From assembly GCA_009760855.2 (NCBI GenBank), contig WPIO01000001.1:21730501-21794500 (forward strand): a DNA stretch of 64,000 bases. The letters run 5' to 3'. Source of the DNA: Cristatella mucedo. Lineage: Eukaryota > Bryozoa > Phylactolaemata > Cristatellidae. Numbering within the stretch: the first letter of the stretch is position 1; every line of letters begins with the position of its first letter. The notes beneath the pieces were generated by a model. It did no database searches. It was not told the origin of the DNA and was given only the letters and a program-made list of their open reading frames with translations. Positions 12,233-25,072 of this stretch are shown one piece after another. Both the position numbers and the translations under genes were made by a program.

Positions 12233-13619
12233 ATTTCTTCGTTTAACTATTTGCGTAACGTTGGTGTCATACACAATATAATTTTTTAGCTAATGCGCGA
12301 ATAAGTTAAACAAGGCTGAGCGGCGATGGCCTCGCAATTTATTTGCTTCACAAAGCTGAAAATGTTTAATTGAGAAAGAGTCAGTGACTCATCAGAAAAT
12401 AATTTGCAATCTCTCGTCTAGGCTATATGATCATTTGGAGTTATTCCTCGGATGGCCTTGAAAGTATTGCAATTTAATTTACTCATAAACTTGATTTCAA
12501 AATTTCTGGTCGAAGAATCGGTCTTGTCCGATTTTAGGCCTACCAGGTCTAGCGATACTTCTAGAAAGCTGCATAGATTACGAATGCTTACGATTAAATT
12601 TTCGAAGACAGACATGTCTCTTTGGGCTTTTTTATTTCCCGACTGAGCATGAAAATCAGCCTTGATATCCACTTCCATGACTCAAGGTGACACCAGTTCG
12701 AGGTTAAAATTTGTAGCCGAGTTCCACGGGTCAGAGGCTAATTCCTGCCAAACCCTACCACACTCCAGCCACGCGGCCGCTCGCCATGCCGCCGAGCTAG
12801 GGTAAGACGAGCGGCCGTCCGGGTAAACCTCTTTATAATAACGCATGCGCCAACAACAACAGGGGAACTAAACAAGTCTGCAGGGAGGGTCCTATACACA
12901 GCACACTACGGGGGGCGCAAGACGACGCAGCAAGCGTGAACAAACGTGTTAGATGGGGTCAGTCGGCTTCTGCAGTCCTGTCGTTGTACCGACTCCGAAT
13001 CCAACAGTACGAGCGTACGCCGTCCAAAATCCGGCTGGCTGAGTAACAACTTGGCTAGTCCGAGTCGACAACTACCACAGTCGTGAGCTTCCACCGAAAG
13101 ACGCCAACACACAAGGGGGAGGGGTCACGAACACGCTACACGGGGACAAGTCTCAACAACGAGCGAGCTATCCAGCTCCACTCAGGCCTTGGGTACTCGT
13201 TCCCTTGCGTGCGTGGCAGCCTCGCCGGAGCACGCCTGCACGAATCCAGGTGCATAACTCGGCGAGACCGGAAGCCTCCAACACCTTGACTTGGCCAACT
13301 TCTCCTACCCAAGAGACCTCACGTCATCACACATGCCGTAGGTCCGACCCCAGCCTAGCCGGTGACCCTAACCCTCATTATAACCGCCCGGTCCCAGCCA
13401 ACCGAACCCAGCCTGGGTACAAATTTAGGCATCCCACCACGAAAAAAATATTTTCCTCAAGTATTTTAAATTATTGTTAAAGGCATAAAAAAGCATTAAA
13501 TATAGTTAGGCATAGTTAGGCATAGGCATAGTTAGCATTTATAGGCATTAAATAAAGGCATTCAAAAATTCCTCATCCCTAGAATTTCTTGTGATACTGT
13601 CAACAATCAATACTAACCA
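12233..13619. other. Unassigned sequence with possible transposon remnant
   Basis: An 86-codon minus-strand frame at 12418-12678 shows no motif I recognise. 12720-13440 is GC-rich and unlike its flanks. 13505-13560 is a degenerate GTTAGGCATA-type low-complexity stretch. The end TTCCTCATCCCTAG (13569-13582) resembles a hAT terminal repeat read on the minus strand. Confidence 0.35.
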
Positions 13620-14012
13620 AAGCTCTAATAAACTCCTCTGGAGACCGTGCATTTAGTTCGTACGCTCCCAAAGCCGGGAACTCCCTCCCGACCTGCGGCA
13701 GAACGTCCCCTGACCTGACCACATTTAAAAAGAACTTAAAAACACATCTATTTAGGACAGCATTTAGTGGATCCCTGTGATTCGTCCTTGATGTGCTTAT
13801 GCGTGCTGACACTGTGCATGCTGCCACTAACCACATTTGCATGCTGACCCTGTGCATGTCACCCCTAACCATGTTATTCATTTTGTTTGTTTAACAAGCA
13901 TGATATTACTCACCATTAAGTTGCATTTCCCTTTGCAGCAAATGTAAAGCGCCCAGAGAGAGATTGAGTTCTCTGAGGGCGCTTTATCAAGTGCATTATT
14001 ATTATTATTATT
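13620..14012 (+). mobile_element. LINE 3' end just upstream of PIGU
   Basis: Contains the last codons (GAGACCGTGCATTTAGTTCG; ACATTTAAAAAGAACTTAAA), the 3'UTR, AGAGATTGAGTTCTCTGAGG and an (ATT)n tail. Same strand as PIGU, ending 100 bp before its ATG. Confidence 0.9.
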
Positions 14013-14112
14013 AAACTCTCTCGCTGCCTGTATCCGAGGTCAGCGGCCGTCATCGGTTGCAACGGGCCATCAGCTCACCTACCGGCTTTGTGGCCTTGAC
14101 CTAACTACTGCA
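14012..14112 (+). promoter_or_regulatory. Likely PIGU 5'UTR / proximal promoter
   Basis: About 100 bp of GC-rich unique sequence lie between the (ATT)n tail of a LINE 3' end (ends about 14012) and the PIGU ATG. No TATA box was seen. The transcription start could be here or inside the LINE remnant. Confidence 0.4.
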
Positions 14113-14242
14113 ATGGCCGCTTCCTTAGTGATTGTTATTGCTTGCGGGCTCTTTCTTCGGTACTCATTTATTGGCACATCCGCTGCTGCATGGTTAGCAT
14201 CAAGGAATGAGTTATCGACGCCAGTCACTTCGTGGAAGCGCG
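14113..14242 (+). CDS. PIGU: PIGU exon 1 (start codon)
   Basis: Encodes residues 1-43: [19 protein letters not shown]..., a signal-anchor-like first membrane segment, ending ...PVTSWKR. Donor is G|gtatgc, phase 1. The SWKR end matches the same point in vertebrate PIGU. The open frame that continues to 14307 is read-through into intron 1. Confidence 0.93.
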
Positions 14243-17200
14243 GTATGCAGTTCTATGTTTGTACTCGGTGCTGCTTTTTCTGTTTCATGATCCAGAGTTG
14301 CCGCTAAAGTGCGATTCGCATATCTTGCTCGCTGCGGTTCCATGAAAATCTAGTGCATCTATATTACTTCGTAGGGTTTTTAATCGAGATTATATTTTCA
14401 AGCTTCTGCTGGCTCCTACTCAGGGAATGTCACTTTGCAGAGCAAGGATAGATATGAGCTATGCAAACTTGTCAAAGTTCAGCCGCATTGAAAATTTAAA
14501 TCCCATACACACGTTGTCCAGGCGATGCTGTCCAAGCAGCAGCAACACTTTCCATCAGCACCGCAGAATCTCGGGCCTTGATACTTTTTTGATGCATTTT
14601 GATTTTCATACCATAGTGAAACATAAGCTGATAATAGTCGGCCTGAGATGTTTCGTTATAGCTGAGCCTGTCCACGGTTTTTGCTTTCATTAGAAATAGG
14701 AAACGCGAATGCCTTATAGTATTTGATCTGTAGAATGTTGCTCAGAATGAGCACCTGTTGTAGTCATGAGCATACAGTTCTGACATAATTGGCTCACTAG
14801 GTAAGGCGGTTGCTTTTCACGACCTCGGCCCCGAGGTCGTGGGTTCGAATCCTGTGGTGGGCGATCCTTTATCGCCACTGCAAGCAGTGGTGATATCCGG
14901 AAAGGCTCTTCTATCGCTATACAGAAAGAGGCTGTTAAATCAGCTATCATTTTTTTTAACATTAGAGCCTAATGGTTTGGGTACTTAACAATAATAATAA
15001 TAATCATAATAACAATCATAGACCTATATAGCGCCCTAAGATAACCAAATATCTATCCATGTGCTTTAAAACTCTCTGCAAGAGAAGCAATAAATAATGG
15101 TTAAAGACCAGCAAGGTAATCATGCATAGGTAAGCATGCAAATTTCAACTAAAAAGACAACTTTGCTGGGATGGAGGAAAAGCTAAGTGGAACAGATGTG
15201 TCTTTAGCTGAGAATTAAATGATGCAAATTAAATGCTGGTCGTGACTGAAGCCAGACATAAGTTGCAGACTTTTGGCACATACAAACTGAAGGCCTGATT
15301 GCCAAAAGATTTCAGTTTGCAGCAAAGAACAGAGGGACGACATGAACCCGAGGACTGGTGGTACTAGAGCACTCTGGAGGAGCAAGGTGATTAGATATAT
15401 TGGGTGGTTCATGCAAGTGAATCGACCTTCGGCCAGAGTGAAGATCTTGAAGTCGATTCGATGCTTGATAGGATGCCAATGAAGCTCACACAGAAGAGGT
15501 GAAGAGAATGTGGCAGCTATGTCATCGACGACAAGCCAGACAAGCTGCTGAGTTTTGTACACTAGTTGCAACCGATTAAGTAGCCCAAGCAGCGAGTCAC
15601 TTCGTGTGGCTAGGTCGTGGCTGTATAAGCACTAGAGTTATTGTCACACTGGCCTGGCGAAAATGTACCGTTCATCGTCCGTACATTAATGTTATTGCCA
15701 AAATGAGAGATTAACATACTTCGAAATTCGCCGAGTCGATAGCTACTTATTATTGCATTTTTATTATTGTATTATTATTATTACTGTATTATTATTATTA
15801 CTTGTCATTTGGCAGTGCATACCTGCACACTTTAAGCTAGTTTGCATCTATGGTGGGTGATAGAGTTAACGCACCTAGTCGCACTCTGTTAGTTGTAACA
15901 GTTGCACGATCTCAAAGATCTAGTGTTTTTGAGTTAGTATGTGTATGTGCAGGACTTGCAGGCAGCGTGCAGCTGATCGCTATTATCCACGTTTACTTGC
16001 TCGCTCAAGTGAAGGCCCAACCAGGTAAGTGCGAAGTAGCCTGTTTCATCGAGGCTGTGCTGACGTGGTCCCAATTGTCCCAATTGGCTGTACCTTTGGC
16101 GTACCGTGACCTTGTACTCGTTCAAGTCCAATTTATGACGGGAGGACCTTTTTGTCATTTTTGTCATTATGTCATCAATTAATTCAGCAAGGGGGTTGAG
16201 AGAATTCGACGTGCTGGTGGGCTGAGAGGGATCAAAACAAAGGTACTACTGAGTGTCATCTGCATAGAAGTGAAAGCCTGGATTGTGACTTACAATTCCA
16301 TCTGCTAGAGGGAGAGTATAAACCGTGAAAAGAATGGGACTAGGCACAGAGCCCTGAGGTACCACATATTTCAGAGGTACCTCGGATGATCTGTGTCCAT
16401 TCACATCAATACTCTGGAGCCTCCCACTGAGATAGGACCTGAACCACTGCAGAGCAGTGTCAGTGATGTCCAGGCGAGATGAGAGGTGCCCAAGAAGGAC
16501 TTGGTGATCATTTGTATCATTTGTATTTGTATATTTGTATTTGTATCGATTGTATCAAAAGCTGCTGAAAGATCGAGCAAAACAAGCAGAGAGACTACCC
16601 TAAATGTGCATTCTTAAGTAGATCGTTATACAGCCGAAGTATGCTGACTCAGTTGAGTGATTAGCTTTAAAATCAGACTGGAACTTACTAGCAAGGTTTG
16701 AAGTTTCAATATACGAGTTCGACTGGTGTGCCATGACTTGCTCCAGTGTCTTTGGTAGGAAGGAGATTCCTGTAATCTCTCCTTTTCTTGCCAGTGGACT
16801 TAAAGTTGAAGTACATGTATGAGTAGACACGGGCCCTGCTGCTTCTGCCACATCTCTGTTGTACTGTGGCCCGTTAGTATAATTGCCAGCTGGGTCTGAT
16901 GCTTGAAGTAAGTAAACTCGGAGCTAAATGGAGAGCTGAATCATTATTGGGAAGTTGGATGGGCCCACTGCGAATTTAGTGGCCGTTTTGGCATGTTTCC
17001 GCATGCAATTAATCACCGTGGTTCGGTCGGTCGAAGCATGCCTGCACAAAATATGTCCAAGTATTGATCTAGCTTGCCAACTGACGTCTTTCGTTTCTCC
17101 TCTGATCTTTAGTTGCCGAAGGATTGTCGCTGCAGCTGAGTGGAATTTCGCCTTACGAAGGAGAAACATTCCATCAGGTAAAGGCTGCTAGGCCAAGTAG

Positions 17201-20200
17201 AGGTCCTGGTCCTGTTGCTCGTGCTGTGGTGCTGTGTAGCATCCTGTAAAGTTTGCCCCCGAGACGATGCAGCCTTCTGCGTGTTACAGTCTCCGCTGCT
17301 GCTTGAGCTGTTTCGAGCCTCGGCTGCACTGGACTGGACTGGTATCCTGCCATCGGTGTTCATCGTAAGTGCTAGGCGAGCTACCACCCACCGTTTGCTG
17401 CCAGCCGAAGGAGGCGACCTAGATGCTCAGCAGAAAGTTGTTGCTGAGGCTGAAAGTGAATTCTCCGAAGTCTCTTAAAAGTCGGTCGTCGTGTGGGCGG
17501 GTGGCTGTAAGGGCCGCCAGAAGTCGGGTCTCGGTGGCTAGGTTGCCGCCTTCTCGTTCGCGGTGACTAGTCTACCTCGAGGCGAAAATGTGTGTACTTG
17601 CTAGAAAAAAACACCTGTCAGCATTTAGTTTGTAGATACAGCCATTCAAGTTTTTTTTTCTTCGTGCAATGTCCCTCCTCCAAGGCGCCACCCTCTTCCG
17701 GCCATGCCTGCTGAAGCCGTGTCACCGACCAGCTTGCGATCGCAAAGAATAATTGCTGAAGCTCGATACTACCTTGTGTTAGCCTTTCGGTCCTGCTTTC
17801 TTTTTGGCTAGATTCATTCAACGTCTTTCAAGTCTCTTTGCAGCCAGTGGAAAGGCGGCTGTGTCCGAAGAGCTCCCAGGCTGCAGTGCAGCTAGTGGGG
17901 CAAGAATAGACAGCAGTGCTTACATGCACGAATTCGGTCGCTCAATAGACACGAGGCAGTCACTTCTTACTAATATTTAATTGTGCTCAGATCATTCTGG
18001 CTCGGTCGAATCCATTTGCCACCACCATAGCTCACTAAACTATAGCTAACACCCGTGTATTTGCTTATAGCGAATATAACATTGAATTACTGGTTCGTCT
18101 GAAAAAATCAGGAACTAGGCTTAATGTACAATATTCTATGGGTGTGCATGTAGTACACCGTATGTAGTACACCGGCTTAGGCTCCCGGAGCAACCCAAAG
18201 CGGCACGTGTAAAGCCCAGGCTCTTTGCGAGTGGAGAGCTGGTGAACCAAGTCTCGACATGTCAATCAGGATGGTACTGACCCAGAAAACCTGAGGTATT
18301 GGTATCTTTCCTGGTTCTATGCAAAGTTTGTCCACTCTCAGTCTATCGGCAGATGGACTGCTGTTGTTCAGTGTCTTCAAATTGCAGCTGTAATGAATGA
18401 GGCCGTTGGCCTACTACTACTACTTCCTAATTCAGTCCAGCCACCAAAAAATGTGACAGATATGCAGAGCAGAGCTTGACTTTGTAAACCATCCTTTTGG
18501 TAGGCAGACCTGTTTGTGCTAGGGTGGATCGGCTGATCTGCTGCTCAGGCAGTTTTTTTTTTATGAATAATGGTGGCCAAAAAAGCATTTTGAAATCTAT
18601 CTTATGTATTGACAAGTCGCACTGATTGTCGACCTTTTTGTTTTGCTTTGCTGAGTTGATAGTTACATCCTTTGGCTGGTAAGCCCTCTGCCCTCAAATT
18701 TTTGAGGGGTATTCGTGAATTTTAAACTTTATCAAAATTAGCTAAGCTGTCGATTCTGTATTTCTTCCATCAAGTACATGTGATAACAGACAATCGTCTG
18801 ATGTATTTTGCTCTCATTAGCACAGCCGAGTGGTGCATCAAATATATGAATATTGTTCCTGAGTGCCGACACCTGTTGAAGAATTACACCTGCTTGCGCT
18901 TTTTGGCAACATTTGAGATACTGTCGTCTCTTTCTTCGGTTTCGTCCAGGGTTCAGCTGTGCTGTGTAGTACTCTTCAACCTAAGTTCGGTCGTATGGTG
19001 CCTGCTTCTGTTCGATCGAGCAGGCATGGCAAGCCGGTGCTGCCTGAGAGCCAATAGATGGACAGAGGCCAGCAGCCGCTTCTCCTTCTGCCGTTTGTCA
19101 TAGCCGTATTCCTAGTAGGTACAATTTAGGGGCTGCCTACACTATTTGGAGAGTTATTATCAAATTGATCTAGTACGCCGTCAATTCAGTAACTGCAAGC
19201 TGTCATTTGAATGCATAAATTCTAAATAAGACTAAATAATAACACTCCCAGGTGCTAGAGCTCTAGCACCTCCGTGCACATCTGCATTTGCTCATTTATA
19301 CCTGTAGTGTCTTAGCGGCCCACGGTCGCAGAAAGTATGCACCAGTGAACTCGAGCTGTAGGGACATTTAACAAGTGGCCAGGTAATTTGTGGGCGTGAC
19401 GACGTATTATTTGCAGACGTGATCGGGGCTGTAGAATCAAAGAAGTCTCAGCAATCATCTCTGCTTGCACCGTTCAAGGCTGCACCAAGTATTTCCTTGC
19501 GGCCAGCTAGCAGTCAGATGCATCGACCGCAACTTGAGCACAGTAATCGAAATATAGCAGAGCGTCCGAAGGCCGGCTCAGCCTTGGGATTGAGAGCCGC
19601 CACCGCAAAGTTTTCCCTCTAGCAGGGACTGATCCCACGGTTTGTCTTGCTTGTAGCCTCAGTTGGGTCTAACGATTGAGCTCGCGAGAATTCGCTGTCC
19701 TGCTCTTGACGCAGAGGTTAAAGCAGCGGCTTCGAATGATTACACTTAAGTACACTCGACAAATCCCTAGGTATCGGCTGTATGTGTAAGCATGTACTTG
19801 CACCGACGTGCTAGCTGCAAGAAGACATTGCCCAGATTGACCGACACAGATTGGAAGGTGTGTTGGAAATTGATGATGAGTGACAGATAACGAGAGAAGA
19901 GGAAGATGCCAGGCAGATCGTGAATCATTGCACGTTGGTTTTGCAAACAAAGCTAGGTTCACAGGCTGAAGCGACCGATGGCACCTGCTTGAGGGGTGTT
20001 AACCAGGCACAGCATTTAGCTACATGACAGAAAGCATCGAGCGAAGGCATTGGTTGAAAGGGTGCTCTCGCTAAAATCTGAAGTCTCACGTCCCCAAATG
20101 CGATTTACGGTCCACTACGGACTTCCAGAGTGAGTGCACTCTACTGCAGCAGTGCGAGAGCACTTTTAGTTCGACTTCTAGGTGTACGAAGCCAGGTCAT

Positions 20201-23200
20201 GCTGGGTTCTGAAAAAAGCCAGTTATGTTTCTAGGCAACGGTCCCGGTCAGATTTTCCACGGCTTCGTCGTATCATTCTCATTGAATGCTTCGGTTGGTA
20301 AGCATTACAAATTGCATATATAACTGATCCGCATTGGTTGCCAAAAATCACGCCGATACAGTGATTTGGGTGCGTAACGACTGGTAGAAGCAGGGATATT
20401 TTCCTTTATCTTCTTTTTAGCCATTAGCTACTTATTCTGTACTGGCTGCTGTGCTGTTGAGTTGCCAACCTTTGCTGGATCATGCTTGTTGTCGCGTTCG
20501 TGTGCTCGTGTATCTCGAAGTGAGCGACTTGCTAAGTCTGGGCGAAATGTTTAGTCCATAGCCTAGCAGTAACAGCAGTTTGAGCTGAGCTATTCTTATA
20601 GGATACTTGCTTTGCTTTCAGATAATCGATCTTCTGACATCGTTAGTGATTGGGCGTGGTGCTGAGGAAATTGCCAGTGCATTAGTAAGTATATTCAGCA
20701 AATTTAAAGAGCCTAGAAAGAGATTAAGTTCCCCGAGGGTACTGTATCAATTGTTTTATTATTATTACTATATATGCTACACGAAATAGCCAAGTATGTG
20801 CTACAAGGATCTCTGTCGAAAGTGCTATTTTCTCTTATTGACTCAGTGAGCTCTCTCAAACCAGACCTGTGATAACCTGTTCTGCAAAGTTATTCCTGGA
20901 AGAGCACATCTGTAGAAAGCCCTTCTTCTAGAAAGTCACGGCACCTATAAACCCCTGAATAAGAAGAACACGACCAGTCTTGCTGTCATGCATTTCGCGA
21001 ACCCCATTCCTAAACTGGCTAAGCATACTTTTGATTGCTATTGCCATTTCGAGTCGACTGTCAAGACTTGAAAAGCTGATTAATTATGAATGGTTTCAGA
21101 CATCGACAACGATGGGACGTCTGGTTTAGAAAGCAGACATCACATGTTTTATTTGATTTTCAGTTTAGCACCGACTGTCCTTTTTCAGGACTGCCCTTTT
21201 CAGAACAGATTGTGTCATGCAACGACCTACTTAGGAATGCAGACATGGGTAGAGTGTCTCTTCTTGTTTTGCTCGATCTTTCGGCAGCTTTTGATACCAT
21301 CGATCACAAAGTACTTCTAGAGCGCCTCTCATCTCGCCTGGGCATCACTGGCACTGCTCTGCAGTGGTTCAGGTCCTATCTCAGTGGGAGACTCCAGAGT
21401 GTTGACGTGAATGGACAAAGATCATCTGAAGTACCTCTAAAATATGGAGTACCTCAGGGCTCTGTGCTAGGTCCGGTCCTTTTCACCGTTTATACTCTCC
21501 CTCTCGCTGATGTGATTGCCAAGCACAATCTAGGCTTTCACTTCTATGCGGATGACACTCAGTTGTACCTTTGCTTTGATCCGTCCCAGCCTTCGAGCAC
21601 CTCAAATTCTCTCAACTCACTTGCTGCATGCATTGATGACATCCGATCATGGATGGCAGCAAATTTTCTAAAACTAAACGATGATAAAACTAACTTACTA
21701 GTTATGGGCAAACCTAGTATTATTCAGAAATTGGAAAGGCTGACTTTCAAAATTGGCTCTGCCAGCATATCTCCAGTTGCATCAGCTCGAAATCTAGGTG
21801 TCATATTCCAAAGCGACCTCTCGTTAGACGACCACATCAGCTCCACAGTCAAATCAGCCTATTTTCAGCTTCATAACATTGCTAAAATTAGGGCTTGTTT
21901 GTTCAACTGTGTTTGGCGTGAGTGCTGTTCCTTCTGGTATGTGATAATTTTTTTTAAAGGTTTGCTCAGATGCTGCTACTCAAAGTCACGTTCTTCGAGA
22001 AATCATTCCTCGATATCTCCTCTAACCTTCTTAAAACCGAATTCCGATCAATCCTTTCGTATAATTGCTACAGTTTTCTTTTTGTGTGCATGAGATTCTT
22101 CCTAGCCAAGGTGTTTGTTCATAATTTATCAGTTTGCCCGCAGGGGTGAAATTTGAAAGACACGAACTTAACTCTGAGAGTACACTTTAGTTAGCAGTGC
22201 CAGCGTCGGAGGCTTCGCTTCCACAATTCTTACGCAACGACAACTACTCTCCTGCTGCCGACTATGGCTCATCCTTTTCAGCGGTCCTGAGGTGCTAATT
22301 CCATGCTACTCACTACCTCAGCTGCTCTCCTGACTGCTATGCTTCTCACTTTCTCTTTATTGCGTGAGACGAAGTCTGTTGGCGACCGAATGCGTACCGA
22401 AAGCCGCTTAGGCTGTAAGTGCGCTATACAAAACTCTCCTGCTTAACACCCATATGGTCTTTATGACTTTGTGGAGTTACAGACGGAGATACATTACATT
22501 ACATTACGTTCAGCAGTTTTGTTAATGGCGAGTGGCTTGCGAGCGCAGCCGGGAAACATGGAAGCACTTACCGCTGAACGCTGTGCTGCCACCTCTGGTG
22601 CTGTCGCACGTGTTCTCAGTCGTTGCTCAGAGCGCCGGCGTGCCGTCATGTGCAAAAGAGCTCACCTTTTCGTTGGCGTTCAGGTGCGCAGCGAGCGTTC
22701 GCGAGCCGGCAAGTTTTCGCCGGCTGCCAAGCAGGAGCTGGCTCTTGCCGACCGCTATGCTGCCGGAACTGCAGTCTATGCGACTGCGGCCTATCTGCTC
22801 AATCCGATTGCTGTGGCCACGTGCGTGGCGCAGTCCACAGCCGTTGTCGAGAACCTCTTCATTTCGCTCATGATCCTGTCTGTCGTGAAAGGTAGGTGTG
22901 CCGGTGGCGCCCTCTGGCGGACTCTCGGTGGAGGGAGCCTGTGAGTGCACACGTCCCTCGCCCACCGTGCCGTCGCTGCAGCATGGTGGGCGAGGAAATG
23001 TGGCGAAATGGAAAAATGGGAAAAGCGGCGTTTGCGTGCGCCTCGTTGCAGGCGGCCGTCTTCTGTCGACATTCTGCGTAGCTCTGGCCACCTACCAGTC
23101 GCTCTATCCGCTCGTCATGCTCGCGCCAGCAGCACTCGTGCACCTGCGGCAGGTATTCATCGGCTGCTGCTGCGCCAGCAGAGCGCGCATTGCACTCGGC

Positions 23201-25026
23201 AGGTGGCGCTGCAGTCTGCACATCCTACTGTGTGCTGCGGCAGTCGTGGTGGCAGCAGCAGCCCTCGAGTGGCTGCCCGGCTTCCCCCCCCCCGTGGCTC
23301 AGCTCAGACTTGTTCCCTTTCTTTTGTTCATCCCTTCCTGCAGCGGCAGAGCATGCCCGGCGCTTCTGCCACCGGGCCGGTCGCCTCGGTGCTCGCAACG
23401 GTTCTCATGTTCAGCGCCTGGCTGTCGGCTCTACTTGTCGCGTCCTACTACCTTGCCGGTGGATCGTGGCGGTTCCTGTACGCTACCTACGGTTTCTTGT
23501 AAGTATTCGAGAGGGGGCGGCGGCATGCCTAGTTACTTGCACGCTGCGTGCAGCCCTGCTTCATGCAGCTCAAGCTGGCTTGGCCTCCGGCTTCAGTATG
23601 TTGTCTGCTTGGCGTCGGTGCAAAGACAGTCGTAGCCGGCCGTCGTCGCAGGGGACTGGCGGAAGGGAGGCACGATCAGGCGGAGCGCTTCGGCTTATGC
23701 TAAGGATAAATAATAAATGCATACTAGCTGGTTTAACAGCCTCTTTTGTATAGCGACAGAAGAGCCTTTACGGCTATCACCACCGCTTGCAGTGGCGATA
23801 AAGGATCGCCCACAGCAGGATTCGGACCCACGACATCGGGACCGACATCGGGACCGAGGTCGTGAAAAGCAACCGACTTACCTAGTGCGCCATCACGGCT
23901 CACCGTGCAGAGACGGCCTTGCCTTTTCCCCAAATCTAATACAGTGCAACTCGGTGTGCTTAAGCTGGTGATGAGGTCAACTTAGCGTGCACACTTATTT
24001 TTCAGTGATCGCTGCACTTTGTCAGTATTGGGCGTTGACATTCTGAGTTTTGAAAATACCCTCGCCGATCTCAACCTACTGTGGTGCACCGTGGAGCAAC
24101 TGTTTTGTCACGGTCATGTAATTTTTTGGAATTTCGTGTTGCCATCTTATGTTTTAGATTGTCTGTCCCCGATCTTACACCTAATGTGGGCTTGTTCTGG
24201 TATTTCTTCACGGAGATTTTTGAGCACTTCAGACTCTTCTTCATATGCATCTTCCAGATTAACGTCTTCATCTACACGTTTCCACTTACCATAAAATTGC
24301 GGTAAGCTGCATTGTTCTAGTCAGAGGCGGCAGAATTGGGCTGAGGTGTCTCAAGATCGTGTGGCATTGCTGGACGAGCCCCTTCATCTCAGCCGTGTGC
24401 TGCTTACGTGTGTGGCACGCGCTGCTAACCACGGTTTTTAGGCCGGCCACTAATTTGTGGCCGTAGTAGTACTGTAGCTGTGGAGCTGGCGGTTATAGCT
24501 GGTTTCCCTGTTTCAAGTCTAACGAATGTTTACTAATTTTAGTTTGATTTTAACGTGATGTATGGTTTGGCTGCTTGATTGTGCTAGGTTCGCTACATTC
24601 GGTCGTGGCCGAGTGATGCAGAGCTAGTCTGGCCTCACCGAGCTGATGCTACCTATCATGCTCTGCCCGCCTCGTGTGAGGAGGCTGAATCTCGATAAGC
24701 GGAAAGAAACCGGCCTAACTCCTGATCGTGGGATGCTGGTTTGTAGGCAGGTCACCGGCATTTTCACCCCAAACCAAACCTTGACCTTGGCCAGCCACCG
24801 AATCAGCAGGACAGCTATGACAGTCAAAGTCATGCGTGCAGTCCACACACCTGCCCAGCGCTACTGACGCATGCTTCCCGCTTTGCTGCTTCGGTCAAGT
24901 TACGTGCAAGTTGCTGCAAATTGAGTTTGAAGCAATTCTGAGTTGAATATACAGTTCTTCTGAGGAATTTGCGCAATGCAAGGAATTGAGATTTTTCTGC
25001 CATGCTAGCTTGTGTTCAAAGTGATG

Positions 25027-25072
<46 letters not shown>

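Noticed and set aside
14788-14958. tRNA gene
   Set aside because: A and B boxes are present, but no cloverleaf with a proper anticodon arm and acceptor stem was seen. It is a multi-copy SINE.
18780-19103. Candidate extra PIGU exon in intron 3
   Set aside because: Hydrophobic frame, but no match to the family. Exon 4 at 20622 gives the correct length and phase.
22627-23221. Antisense frames of 117-154 codons over PIGU exons 5-6
   Set aside because: GC-rich shadows of the PIGU coding strand, without motifs.
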